The position numbers were made by a program, and so were the translations under genes. Under the pieces are notes generated by a model that did not search any database, had not been told where the DNA came from, and saw only the letters and a list, made by a program, of their open reading frames with translations. A stretch of DNA of 34,427 bases from CAZKXX01 sp964556705 (lineage in GTDB: Bacteria; Acidobacteriota; Terriglobia; UBA7540), in the NCBI GenBank assembly GCA_964556705.1, contig CAZKXX010000035.1:1-34427 (forward strand). The letters run 5' to 3'. This document shows positions 14,015 through 21,305 of this stretch, piece by piece; the stretch's first letter is position 1; each line of letters starts with the position of its first letter.

Positions 14015-15414
14015 TTTACGGCGCCGTCGTGATCGCAACCGTTGTGGCGTTGCTCGCGATCAGCGTGGGTCGCACAGTGAAGCTGCGCACGCACGCCGAC
14101 TTCATGGTGGCCGGCCGACAGCTTTCGCCGGCGGTTCTGATATTCACTCTGCTGTGCGCCTGGATCGGGGCGGGGAGCCTGTTCGGCGGGGCGGAGTTCG
14201 CCTACCGCGAAGGTCTGGCGTCGCTGTGGCTGCCGGCGGGCGGCTGGGCGGGCCTGATTGTCGTCTATTTCATTGCCGGGCGCGCCCGGGCGTTCGCGCG
14301 CTACACGGTGCCGGACTTGCTCGAGACACGCTACGGGCCGCTCGCGCGCACCTTCGGCACGCTCTGCATCATCGTTTCGTTTACGGCGATTGTGAGTTAC
14401 CAGTTTCGCGGCGGCGGGCGAATCCTGAACCTTGCTTTCGGGATTGAGGAGCGCGCCGGGACGGTTATCGTCGCGGTGTTTGTAATCATCTTCACGGCGC
14501 TTGCCGGAATGTCGTCAGTCGCCTACACAGACCTGCTGATCGGGGTCATGGTCACGCTCGGAGCGTTGGTCATCTTTCCGATGGCGCTGGCGGGCGCGGG
14601 CGGCTGGAACGGAGTCCACGCCGCGCTCCCCGCGAGCCACTTCACGTTGCTGGGTGGAATGACCTGGCTCGAAGCGTTCGGCTATTTTCTTCCCACCTTT
14701 ACGCTCATGGTGGGAAACCAGAGTTCCTACCAGAAATTCGTCTCCGCGCGCACGGAGCGCGATGCGCGTATTTCCGTGCTGGGATGGATCGTCGGGACGC
14801 TTTTTCTCGAGACGGTCATCGTGCTGCTGGCGATGATCGGCGGCATCATGGCGCGCGGCGAAATCGAATCGGGCGCGCTTCCCGCCTGGGGCATCATTCC
14901 TTACCTCTCTCGTCACGGGGTGATTCCCATTGTGGGGGCGGTTTTCCTCGCTTCGGTGTTCGCCCAGGTGGTATCGACGGGAAACAACTATCTCTTTTCT
15001 CCTGCCACCAACGTCGTGCACGATGTGCTGCGCCATGTCTTCTTCCCGAACGCCACGGACGCGACTCTGGTCAGGGTTTCGCGGCTCGTCGTGGTACTCC
15101 TGGGCCTGCTGGCGCTGGCTCAGAGTTTTCAGGAATCCATCCTGGCGATGGCGGTCTATGCCTACAACGTGTACGGCGTGGGCATTACGCCGGTGGTGGT
15201 GGCGGCCTTTTTCTGGAAACGCGCCACGACAGCGGGCGGCATCAGCTCGATTGCGGCGGGCACCGCCGTGGCCGTCATCTGGAAAGTGTTTTCGCTGGAC
15301 CCCCTGGTGCCGATGATCTTTCCCGCCCTCGGGGCCTCGCTCGCCGGCCTCATCGCCGTCAGCCTGCTCACGCCGCCGCCGCGCGAGGAACAGTGGCGGC
15401 CGTTTTTCCGATAG
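14011..15414 (+). CDS. Sodium:solute symporter (SSS family)
   Basis: A 467-residue permease of the SSS family (LeuT fold), with about 12-13 hydrophobic helices. The N-terminal DFMVAGRQLSP segment and WIGAGSLFGGAEFAYREG in helix 2 are typical, as is the ARYTVPDLLETRYGPLAR loop and the later STGNNYLFSPATNVVHDV segment with the helix 8 Ser/Thr sodium-site region. Substrate specificity cannot be read; relatives carry pantothenate, proline, sugars or carboxylates. Its start overlaps the putative small peptide. A short coiled-coil gene follows within 35 nt and may be co-transcribed. Confidence 0.92.
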   Translation: MIYGAVVIATVVALLAISVGRTVKLRTHADFMVAGRQLSPAVLIFTLLCAWIGAGSLFGGAEFAYREGLASLWLPAGGWAGLIVVYFIAGRARAFARYTVPDLLETRYGPLARTFGTLCIIVSFTAIVSYQFRGGGRILNLAFGIEERAGTVIVAVFVIIFTALAGMSSVAYTDLLIGVMVTLGALVIFPMALAGAGGWNGVHAALPASHFTLLGGMTWLEAFGYFLPTFTLMVGNQSSYQKFVSARTERDARISVLGWIVGTLFLETVIVLLAMIGGIMARGEIESGALPAWGIIPYLSRHGVIPIVGAVFLASVFAQVVSTGNNYLFSPATNVVHDVLRHVFFPNATDATLVRVSRLVVVLLGLLALAQSFQESILAMAVYAYNVYGVGITPVVVAAFFWKRATTAGGISSIAAGTAVAVIWKVFSLDPLVPMIFPALGASLAGLIAVSLLTPPPREEQWRPFFR

Positions 15415-15448
15415 AATGGGAAGGCGCGTCCACGCGCGAGAGGGAGCG

Positions 15449-15763
15449 ATGCCGTTACCCTGGTTTCAGATTGCCCGATTTATCGTGACGGCGGGTCCGG
15501 TGCTCAAGGAGCTCGCCCAGGGCGTGAATCAGCTCAAGAAAGAGCAAAAGGCGACGGCCCAGGCGGAAGCTCCGCAGCGCCTGGCGGCGCTGGAGACCCA
15601 GGTGGTCAGGCTCACGAAGATTCACGAGGAGATGCTGGCGCGAATGGACGAGTTGACCCAGGTGCTTGGCGCGGTCCAGCGGTCGTTTCGAATGCTTGCT
15701 GGCGGCGTCGCCGTTGCGATTGGCATTTCCGTCGTGGCACTCGTCGTAGCCCTGTTGCGTTAG
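15449..15763 (+). CDS. Small coiled-coil membrane protein
   Basis: A 104-residue hypothetical protein. A weak hydrophobic start (about residues 2-16) leads into a long heptad-rich helix (about 20-75, with QRLAALETQVVRLTKIHEEM), followed by a C-terminal transmembrane helix (about 82-103). This gives a tail-anchored rod. The ATG at 15449, with GAGG a few nt upstream, is preferred over the ATG at 15416, which touches the symporter stop. I recognise no family; it may be an accessory of the symporter but nothing beyond position supports that. Confidence 0.65.
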   Translation: MPLPWFQIARFIVTAGPVLKELAQGVNQLKKEQKATAQAEAPQRLAALETQVVRLTKIHEEMLARMDELTQVLGAVQRSFRMLAGGVAVAIGISVVALVVALLR

Positions 15764-15828
15764 GCAGGCGTCGTGCGCTTTCACGCCGTGCGGCGGCACA
15801 ATCCGGAACCAGCGAAGGAGCGGAAGAC

Positions 15829-17007
15829 GTGGACCTGGAGCAGATTCAGCGTGCGCTGCGCGACGCGCAGCTCGACGGCTGGTTGTTTTACGACCATCAT
15901 CATCGCGACCCGATTGCCTATCGCGTCCTGGGACTTCCCCGGAAGATGTGCACCCGGCGGTGGTACTACCTCATCCCGGCCGAAGGAGAGCCGCAAAAAC
16001 TCGTGCACCGCATCGAGCGTGGCTCGCTCGAAAGTCTGCCGGGCGCGTCGATGGAGTATTCGTCCTGGCAGGAACAGCGCGAAGGTCTCCGCCTGCTGAT
16101 GGCGGGGAAAAGGAACCTGGCGATGCAGTACTCGCCGCTCAACGACATTCCTTACGTTGACCTGGTGGATGCGGGAACGGTCGAGCTGGTCCGCGGTCTG
16201 GGGATTGAAGTCCTCTCCTCCGCCGACCTGGTGCAGCAGTTTGAGGCGCGCTGGAGCCCGGCGCAGCTCGAATCGCACCTGGAAGCGGGTCAGAGCGTTC
16301 ACGCGATGATCCACGCGGCTTTCGGCATGATTCGCGAGGCGGTACGCGCTTCAAAACCGTTGGGCGAGTACGACCTCCAACAGGAAATCGTCAGGATGTT
16401 CGAATCGCACGGCCTAGTTGCTGATGACGCACCGCTCGTGGCCGTGAACGAAAACACTTCGGACCCGCACTATTCGCCGAGGCGGGAGACGGCGCGCCCG
16501 ATTCGCCAGGGGGACCTGGTGCTTCTCGACGTCTGGGGCAAGCGTCACCGGCCGGGCGCGGTTTACTTCGACGTGACCTGGATGGGCTTTGTCGGAGAGA
16601 CAGTTCCTGAGCGCTATGCGGAAATCTTCGCCGTGGTTCGCGAAGCGCGCGACGCGGCGATTGACGTGGTCCGGCGCGCGATGCGCGAGGGACGCCCGCT
16701 GCGCGGATATCAGGTGGACGACGCGGCGCGCGGCGTCATCACGCGGCGCGGCTACGGCGATTATTTCTTCCACCGGACCGGACATTCGATCGGCGAAGAG
16801 GTTCACGGCAACGGCGCGAACATGGACAACTACGAAACACGCGACGACCGCCGAGTGCTGCCTTCCACCTGCTTCTCGATCGAGCCGGGAATCTATCTGC
16901 CCGAGTTCGGCGTCCGCAGCGAAGTGAACGTCTTCGTCGAGGAACACGACGCGCGCGTGACGGGCGAGGTCCAGCAGGCGCTCGTTCCCCTCCTTGCCGT
17001 TTCCTGA
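15829..17007 (+). CDS. Xaa-Pro peptidase-type M24 metallopeptidase
   Basis: A 392-residue M24 (pita-bread) aminopeptidase/dipeptidase, cleaving N-terminal Xaa-Pro bonds. All five metal ligands are seen: Asp234 (LLDVWGK), Asp248 (FDVTW), His319 (RTGHSIG), Glu352 (SIEPG) and Glu365 (VRSEVNV). The N-terminal 150 residues form the creatinase-type domain. The GTG at 15829 has AAGGAG 8 nt upstream (15815-15820). There is no signal peptide, so it acts in the cytoplasm. It may help recycle proline-containing peptides taken up from outside. Confidence 0.93.
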   Translation: MDLEQIQRALRDAQLDGWLFYDHHHRDPIAYRVLGLPRKMCTRRWYYLIPAEGEPQKLVHRIERGSLESLPGASMEYSSWQEQREGLRLLMAGKRNLAMQYSPLNDIPYVDLVDAGTVELVRGLGIEVLSSADLVQQFEARWSPAQLESHLEAGQSVHAMIHAAFGMIREAVRASKPLGEYDLQQEIVRMFESHGLVADDAPLVAVNENTSDPHYSPRRETARPIRQGDLVLLDVWGKRHRPGAVYFDVTWMGFVGETVPERYAEIFAVVREARDAAIDVVRRAMREGRPLRGYQVDDAARGVITRRGYGDYFFHRTGHSIGEEVHGNGANMDNYETRDDRRVLPSTCFSIEPGIYLPEFGVRSEVNVFVEEHDARVTGEVQQALVPLLAVS

Positions 17008-17124
17008 GGAGTTATGTTAGTTTGCAGAGTTTACAGTCTCGCGCCGCGAATCCGCTGAGCGCTCAGGTCCGCTGCCGCGAGAAAGACGGAGCAGCGCCCG
17101 GCCGCGCAAGCCGGGCCCGAGCCG

Positions 17125-17562
17125 ATGCCTGAAGAAGTCGTCGAACAGGAAGAAACCGTTGACGAGCCCAGAGTCGCCAAGGGCGGACTGGTGCGGCTGT
17201 GCCTGGCGGCGTGGTTGATTCCGGGCGCGGGGCACTTTTGGCTCGGGCGCCGGAAGCGCGCGCTGGTCCTTTTTGCCGCGATTCTCGGCATGTTCGCTTT
17301 CGGTCTGGCGATGCAGGGCCAGTTCTTCTCCTTTCGCAGCGAATCGTATCTGCGCACGCTGGGTTTTTTCGCCGAGATGTGCGTGGGAGTCGCGATGCCC
17401 GCAGCGATCTTCTTCGGCTATTCGGGCGGCGACCCCTATTTCGTCAGTTCCGACTATGGGACTGCGTTCCTGGTGACCGCCGGCATGCTGAACGTGCTGA
17501 CGATTCTCGATGCCTACGATATCGCGATGGGCAGGAAAGGACCGCGAGAGGACAACCCGTGA
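17125..17562 (+). CDS. Small multi-pass membrane protein, TM2/DUF6677-like
   Basis: A 145-residue membrane protein. After an acidic N-terminus come a short hydrophobic stretch with LIPGAGHFWLGRRKRAL (about residues 32-48), which resembles the PGxGHFYLGR core of TM2-type domains, and three more hydrophobic segments (about 50-64, 80-98 and 110-128). A DUF6677-like family is my best guess but is from memory. The ATG at 17125 was taken because it is the first in frame; no strong ribosome binding site is visible. The next small membrane gene is on the same strand. Function unknown. Confidence 0.7.
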   Translation: MPEEVVEQEETVDEPRVAKGGLVRLCLAAWLIPGAGHFWLGRRKRALVLFAAILGMFAFGLAMQGQFFSFRSESYLRTLGFFAEMCVGVAMPAAIFFGYSGGDPYFVSSDYGTAFLVTAGMLNVLTILDAYDIAMGRKGPREDNP

Positions 17563-17596
17563 CTTTACGCCAGCCGGGGTTTGTCGTGCTGGGTCG

Positions 17597-17617
17597 TCAC
17601 TTGTCACCTGTCACTGA
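17597..17617. repeat. Heptamer array, three units (TGA on the minus strand)
   Basis: Three 7-bp units GTCACNN (GTCACTT, GTCACCT, GTCACTG) between two small membrane genes. On the minus strand each unit holds TGA, again one per frame. Confidence 0.7.
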
Positions 17618-17631
17618 TCGCTGCATTCCCG

Positions 17632-17808
17632 ATGGCTCTTTCTCACTTTAACGCGATGCTGTTGTTTGCGTTTTTTGTTTCGGTGGTTTTCGCCGTCCTC
17701 TCCAAAGAGAAGCCCCGCGACCAGCTCATCTACGGCGCGAAGGTTTTCGGGGCTTTCATGGGTATCGGCCTGCTCATCGGTTGGATTACTTATCCCGTTC
17801 CCTGGTGA
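17632..17808 (+). CDS. Very small two-helix membrane protein
   Basis: A 58-residue protein with two hydrophobic helices (about residues 7-24 and 37-55) joined by a charged loop SKEKPRDQL. The frame is open back to 17581, but that part is occupied by the heptamer array and is probably untranslated; the ATG at 17632 is preferred, though no ribosome binding site is clear, and an ATG at 17656 is possible. It follows the membrane protein at 17125 on the same strand, and the two may act together. No family recognised. Confidence 0.6.
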   Translation: MALSHFNAMLLFAFFVSVVFAVLSKEKPRDQLIYGAKVFGAFMGIGLLIGWITYPVPW

Positions 17809-17827
17809 GAGTTCAGTCGCTCCTCGC

Positions 17828-17856
17828 TTGACCCGCACCGACCCCCGCCATAAAGT
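17828..17856 (+). promoter_or_regulatory. Promoter of the P1-type peptidase gene
   Basis: TTGACC (17828-17833), five of six, and TAAAGT (17851-17856), four of six, with the ideal 17-bp spacing. The leader to the ATG at 17908 would be about 45 nt and ends in a GAGGAGG ribosome binding site at 17896-17902. Confidence 0.6.
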
Positions 17857-17907
17857 AGCCGCCGAAATCTTCCTGGAATTCAGCCAGTCAAGGTCGAGGA
17901 GGATGTG

Positions 17908-19011
17908 ATGACGGAAATTTCTAGGAGGCGATTCGGCCAATCGCTGGCGGCGGCAGCCGCCGGTTGGATCGCTGTCGAAAGCGGACAGGCAAACGAGAGG
18001 GCGGCGCAGGATTCCGGTACCCTGACCGATGTTCCCGGGCTGCGCGTGGGGCATTTCACGGACTCGCGCCGCCCCACGGGCTGCACGGCCATCCTGTTCG
18101 AGCCCGAGGCCACGGCTGCGGTGGATTACGACGGTTCGGCGCCCGGCTCGCATCTGGGCGTCATGCTCCAGCCGGCGAGTCCGGTGGAGCGCATTCACGC
18201 CATGCTTCTCACCGGCGGAGGGCTTTTCGGTCTCGGCGCAGTCCCGGGCGTCGTTCGCTTTCTTGAGGAGCGAAAGGTCGGGCACGACTGGGGCACGCCT
18301 GAGATTCGAATTCCTCTTGTCGTCGGCGGAGTGATCGCCGACCTCGAGGTCGGCGACGGCCACATTCGACCTGATGCCGAAGCTGCCTACAAAGCATGCC
18401 TCGCCGCTTCGACCGACCCCGTGGGGGAAGGGAATGTCGGCGCCGGAGCGGGCGGCACGGTGGGGAAGATGCTGCTCGATCGAGGCTACGGAGGGATGAA
18501 GGGCGGGCTCGGGACGGCCAGCCTACGCCTCGGGGACGTCGTCATCGGCGCGATGGTGGTGCTGAACGCCGTGGGCGACATCGTGGACTGGCGGACGGGA
18601 AAAATTCTCGCCGGAGCGCGCCGGCCGGACGGGAAAGGGCTGGCGGATACCGTCGCGACGCTGAAGGAACTGGCGCGCACGGCGCCTCGCGCCGCGCTGG
18701 AAGTCACCGACCCCGCATTCCGAAGCACGACGCTCGTCCTGGTGGCGACCAACGCTGAGTTCGGGAAGTCCGCGCTCTCGAAGATCGCGATGATCGCTTC
18801 CACCGGCGCCGCGCGGGCCATCAATCCCTACCACACGAACGGCGACGGCGACAGCACGTTCGCGGTTTCGACGAACCGCGTAAAATCCGAAATTGGAGTC
18901 TCGGTAGCGGGCGCGCTTGCTGCCGAAGTGACGGCCGAAGCGGTCGTTCGCGCCGTCAAAGCGGCGCGCTCAGTGGAAGGCTGGCCCGCCTACGCCGATG
19001 TGAAGTGGTGA
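17908..19011 (+). CDS. P1 family (S58, DmpA/NylC-like) peptidase with Tat signal
   Basis: A 367-residue self-processing hydrolase of the P1/DmpA/NylC family, whose members cleave N-terminal amino acids or cyclic/linear amides. The N-terminus carries a twin-arginine signal (SRRRFGQSLAAAAAG), so it is exported folded. The family core includes LTDVPGLRVGHFTD, the GNVGAGAGGTVGK glycine-rich loop and a STTLVLVATNA segment. In this family the enzyme cleaves itself before a Thr or Ser that becomes the new N-terminal nucleophile; here that would be Thr274, preceded by Ser rather than the Asn I expect in NylC-type members. A GTG at 17905 is an alternative start. It has its own promoter. Confidence 0.9.
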   Translation: MTEISRRRFGQSLAAAAAGWIAVESGQANERAAQDSGTLTDVPGLRVGHFTDSRRPTGCTAILFEPEATAAVDYDGSAPGSHLGVMLQPASPVERIHAMLLTGGGLFGLGAVPGVVRFLEERKVGHDWGTPEIRIPLVVGGVIADLEVGDGHIRPDAEAAYKACLAASTDPVGEGNVGAGAGGTVGKMLLDRGYGGMKGGLGTASLRLGDVVIGAMVVLNAVGDIVDWRTGKILAGARRPDGKGLADTVATLKELARTAPRAALEVTDPAFRSTTLVLVATNAEFGKSALSKIAMIASTGAARAINPYHTNGDGDSTFAVSTNRVKSEIGVSVAGALAAEVTAEAVVRAVKAARSVEGWPAYADVKW

Positions 19012-19143
19012 CCGAACGTCGAGCGATGAAACCGCCCTCCTCGTGCTTGAAGGGAAGCGATGACTTCGAGCGGAACGCGAGCTGGAGCGGCCCGCAAAAA
19101 AGTTGACGCAGAGCAAAACGCGCGTCCCGAACCTTTCGCTTTC

Positions 19144-19157
19144 GTTGACAGTTGACA
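19144..19157. repeat. Two heptamers carrying tandem TTGACA boxes
   Basis: GTTGACA occurs twice head to tail. The second copy supplies the -35 box of the DksA-like gene; the first would sit at a 24-bp spacing and cannot serve the same -10. Confidence 0.65.
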
Positions 19158-19180
19158 GCCTCATGCGCGCCCAGTAAAAT
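19152..19180 (+). promoter_or_regulatory. Strong sigma70-type promoter of the DksA-like gene
   Basis: A perfect TTGACA (19152-19157), 17-bp spacer and TAAAAT (19175-19180), five of six. The leader would be about 35 nt, with AGGCAGG before the ATG at 19222. The rest of the 19012-19151 gap shows nothing clear. Confidence 0.75.
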
Positions 19181-19221
19181 TTATGGTTTGCCGTCACCGA
19201 AATGAGCGCATAAGGCAGGTC

Positions 19222-19575
19222 ATGGACAAGAAGAGACTGGAAACTTACCGGAAGCGGCTGCTCGAGAAGCAGGCGGAGCTGCAGCGACTGGTTTCGAAAT
19301 CCGAGCAGGACGGCCGAGAGGCCGACGAAGAGGCCACTCAGGATATCGCCGACAAGGCGGCCAACTCCTATACCAAGGAGTTTCTGTTTCATCAAAGCGA
19401 CGACCACCGCCGCCTCCTGACGTTGGTGAACGAAGCGCTCGAACGGATGAGGAACGGCGGATACGGTCTCTGTGTGGCGTGCCACGAAGAGGTCCAGCAG
19501 AAGCGGCTGGACGCGGTTCCCTGGGCGCGCCATTGCATTGAATGTCAGGAAAAGCAGGAGAAAGGGCTGCTCTAG
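19222..19575 (+). CDS. DksA/TraR-family zinc finger regulator
   Basis: A 117-residue DksA-like protein, expected to enter the secondary channel of RNA polymerase. The coiled-coil tip shows the functional motif DxxDxA as DIADKA (Asp41, Asp44, Ala46), the residues needed for DksA activity. The C-terminal zinc finger has all four cysteines: Cys84, Cys87, Cys105 and Cys108 (CVAC and CIEC). It is shorter than E. coli DksA (151), lacking part of the N-terminal region. The ATG at 19222 follows AGGCAGG, and the start is confirmed by the promoter position. It may drive the downstream comF-like and HNH genes too. Confidence 0.93.
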   Translation: MDKKRLETYRKRLLEKQAELQRLVSKSEQDGREADEEATQDIADKAANSYTKEFLFHQSDDHRRLLTLVNEALERMRNGGYGLCVACHEEVQQKRLDAVPWARHCIECQEKQEKGLL

Positions 19576-19647
19576 CGGGCGCCGGGCGCCCGGAAAGGTC
19601 GGCGCGTCTTCCCATCTTCGGCTGAACCTCCAGGATCGCGTCTCCCC

Positions 19648-20466
19648 TTGCTGCGCGAAGCGGCGGAAAGCTTCTTCGCGGTTTTGTTCCCGTCTGATTG
19701 CCTCCTCTGTCATCAGGAACTGACTGTAGCCGGCAGCCTCCGCGTGTGCCGGCGTTGTTGGACGGAAGTCCAGCCGTGGGCAGGGCCGGAGTGCACGCGC
19801 TGCGGCCTGCCGATGGCCTCCGGGCGGGTGGAGGAATCGGCTGTCACGCTCTGTGGAAACTGTCGCGCCGAGGAGCCGGGGTTCGACGCGGCGCGGGCCT
19901 ACGGGCTTTACACCGGCCCCTTGCGCGCTCTGATCCTCGAAATGAAGTTTGGCGCGCGCAGGCGGCTCGGGCCGCGCCTCGGCCGCCTGCTCGTCGAGCG
20001 TTGGCCGTGGGTGGTTGAAAACTCAGGCGGGCAGGCGCCCGTCCTCGTCCCCGTGCCCCTCCACGCTTCGCGCCGGCGCGCGCGGGGATTCAACCAGGCG
20101 GAAAGGATTGCGGAAGGACTATACGAGGCCGTCCGCGAGAGGACGGGAGAGAATTGGCCGGGTGTGGAAGTTCGCGCGTTGTTGCGCACCCGGCGGACGC
20201 CGCCGCAGACCGGCCTGAGTGTGGCGGCGCGCAAGGAAAACGTCCGGGGAGCGTTTTCCGTGGCCGCTCCGGAGCGGGTGCGGGGCCGCGCCGTCGTCCT
20301 GATAGACGACGTGATGACGACGGGCGAAACGGTCGCCGCGTGCGCCCGGGTGCTGCGGGGGGCCGGCGCGGAACGTGTCCTGGCGTTGGCAGTGGCGCGC
20401 GCGACGCCGCAGTTCCCGGACACGGGCCCACCCCCGGAGCCAGTTGACGGCGGCGCGTCCGGTTAA
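19648..20466 (+). CDS. comF: ComF-family phosphoribosyltransferase-like protein
   Basis: A 272-residue ComF/GntX-type protein linked to DNA uptake in competent bacteria. The N-terminal zinc-binding part has four CxxC pairs (Cys18/21, Cys34/37, Cys49/52 and Cys69/72). The phosphoribosyltransferase domain shows the PRPP motif VVLIDDVMTTGET at residues 216-228 and the typical PVPLHASRRRARGFNQAE block. The start is TTG at 19648; no better in-frame start exists, and the ribosome binding site is weak. No other competence genes are in the window, so its role here is uncertain. Confidence 0.9.
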   Translation: MLREAAESFFAVLFPSDCLLCHQELTVAGSLRVCRRCWTEVQPWAGPECTRCGLPMASGRVEESAVTLCGNCRAEEPGFDAARAYGLYTGPLRALILEMKFGARRRLGPRLGRLLVERWPWVVENSGGQAPVLVPVPLHASRRRARGFNQAERIAEGLYEAVRERTGENWPGVEVRALLRTRRTPPQTGLSVAARKENVRGAFSVAAPERVRGRAVVLIDDVMTTGETVAACARVLRGAGAERVLALAVARATPQFPDTGPPPEPVDGGASG

Positions 20467-20512
20467 TCATAATGAAAAGTTCGCGGGGTTACGGCCCGCG
20501 CGGAACCTGGTT

Positions 20513-21046
20513 GTGACGGCGACGAATCACAGGATCCTCCAAACGCCCGTGCTGGTGCTCAATGCCACGTATGAGCCCATCAACGTGACCGCGGTGCGCC
20601 GCGCCATCGTCCTGGTGATGAAGGGTGTGGCGACGACCGAGGAGGAGAACGGCGCCTTCGTCCATTCGACGCGGCTCAGCCTGCGAATTCCGTCGGTCAT
20701 CCGCCTGACGCAGTTCCGGAGGATTCCGTATCAGACCCGCGCGCTGTCACGGAAGAACATTCTGATGCGTGACCGGAACACCTGCCAGTTCTGCGGTCGC
20801 GTTTTCCCCGCGTCGGAACTGACGCTCGACCATGTGATTCCGCGCTCGCGGGGCGGGCACACGGACTGGGACAACCTCGTCGCCTGCTGCCACGACTGCA
20901 ACAACCGCAAAGGCGACCGGCTGCCCGAGGAGGCCGGGCTCAAGCTCCTGCGCTCGCCGCGGCCCTTCACGCTCCACACCAGCCGCCAGCTCATGCGCAT
21001 GGTGGGCAGTTCCGACGAGCGCTGGCGAAAGTACCTGTTCTATTAG
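20513..21046 (+). CDS. HNH endonuclease family protein
   Basis: A 177-residue HNH nuclease. An N-terminal beta-rich region (PVLVLNATYEPINVTAVRRA) is typical of the small chromosomal HNH proteins found widely in actinobacteria, acidobacteria and deltaproteobacteria. The HNH part shows CQFCG, LDHVIPRSRGG and DNLVACCHDCNNRKGDR, so both Cys pairs (zinc) and the catalytic His are present. The GTG at 20513 fits where homology-like sequence begins; upstream sequence in frame overlaps comF. It lies downstream of comF, before the tRNA gene. DNA substrate unknown; no intron, intein or phage context is visible. Confidence 0.88.
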   Translation: MTATNHRILQTPVLVLNATYEPINVTAVRRAIVLVMKGVATTEEENGAFVHSTRLSLRIPSVIRLTQFRRIPYQTRALSRKNILMRDRNTCQFCGRVFPASELTLDHVIPRSRGGHTDWDNLVACCHDCNNRKGDRLPEEAGLKLLRSPRPFTLHTSRQLMRMVGSSDERWRKYLFY

Positions 21047-21147
21047 GGAGCGGCGCGTGCGCCGGCTGGCGCAGCCGCACAAATTCGAGTAAACTTCCAG
21101 AAGTCTGATGGACGGGCCGACACCACGCCGCGTCGGCCGCGTCGCGC

Positions 21148-21241
21148 GGAGAGGTGGCCGAGTGGCTGAAGGCGGCGGTTTGCTAAACCGTTGTGCGGTT
21201 GAATGACTGCACCCAGGGTTCGAATCCCTGCCTCTCCGCCA
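21148..21241 (+). tRNA. tRNA-Ser (GCT anticodon), CCA encoded
   Basis: A complete class II tRNA. The acceptor arms GGAGAGG (21148-21154) and CCTCTCC (21231-21237) pair perfectly; the discriminator G is at 21238 and CCA (21239-21241) is encoded. The anticodon stem-loop has GCT at 21182-21184, reading AGC/AGT. There is a long variable arm as expected for Ser, and the T loop GGTTCGAATCC is canonical. A weak -10-like TAAACT at 21090-21095 lies upstream. Confidence 0.97.
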
Positions 21242-21305
21242 GTTTTCCTTCCGGGTATTTCCCGAAAATTTCCAAGCCAGCCTGCCGTCCTTCAAGCCGG
21301 TCTTT

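Noticed and set aside
20513..21241. HNH endonuclease next to a tRNA gene as a sign of an integrated element
   Set aside because: No integrase, no duplicated tRNA end and no change of base composition; this HNH type is a common chromosomal gene.
21242..21305. Terminator between the tRNA gene and the end of the RND gene
   Set aside because: Only a 4-bp CGGG/CCCG stem with no suitable T run in either direction.
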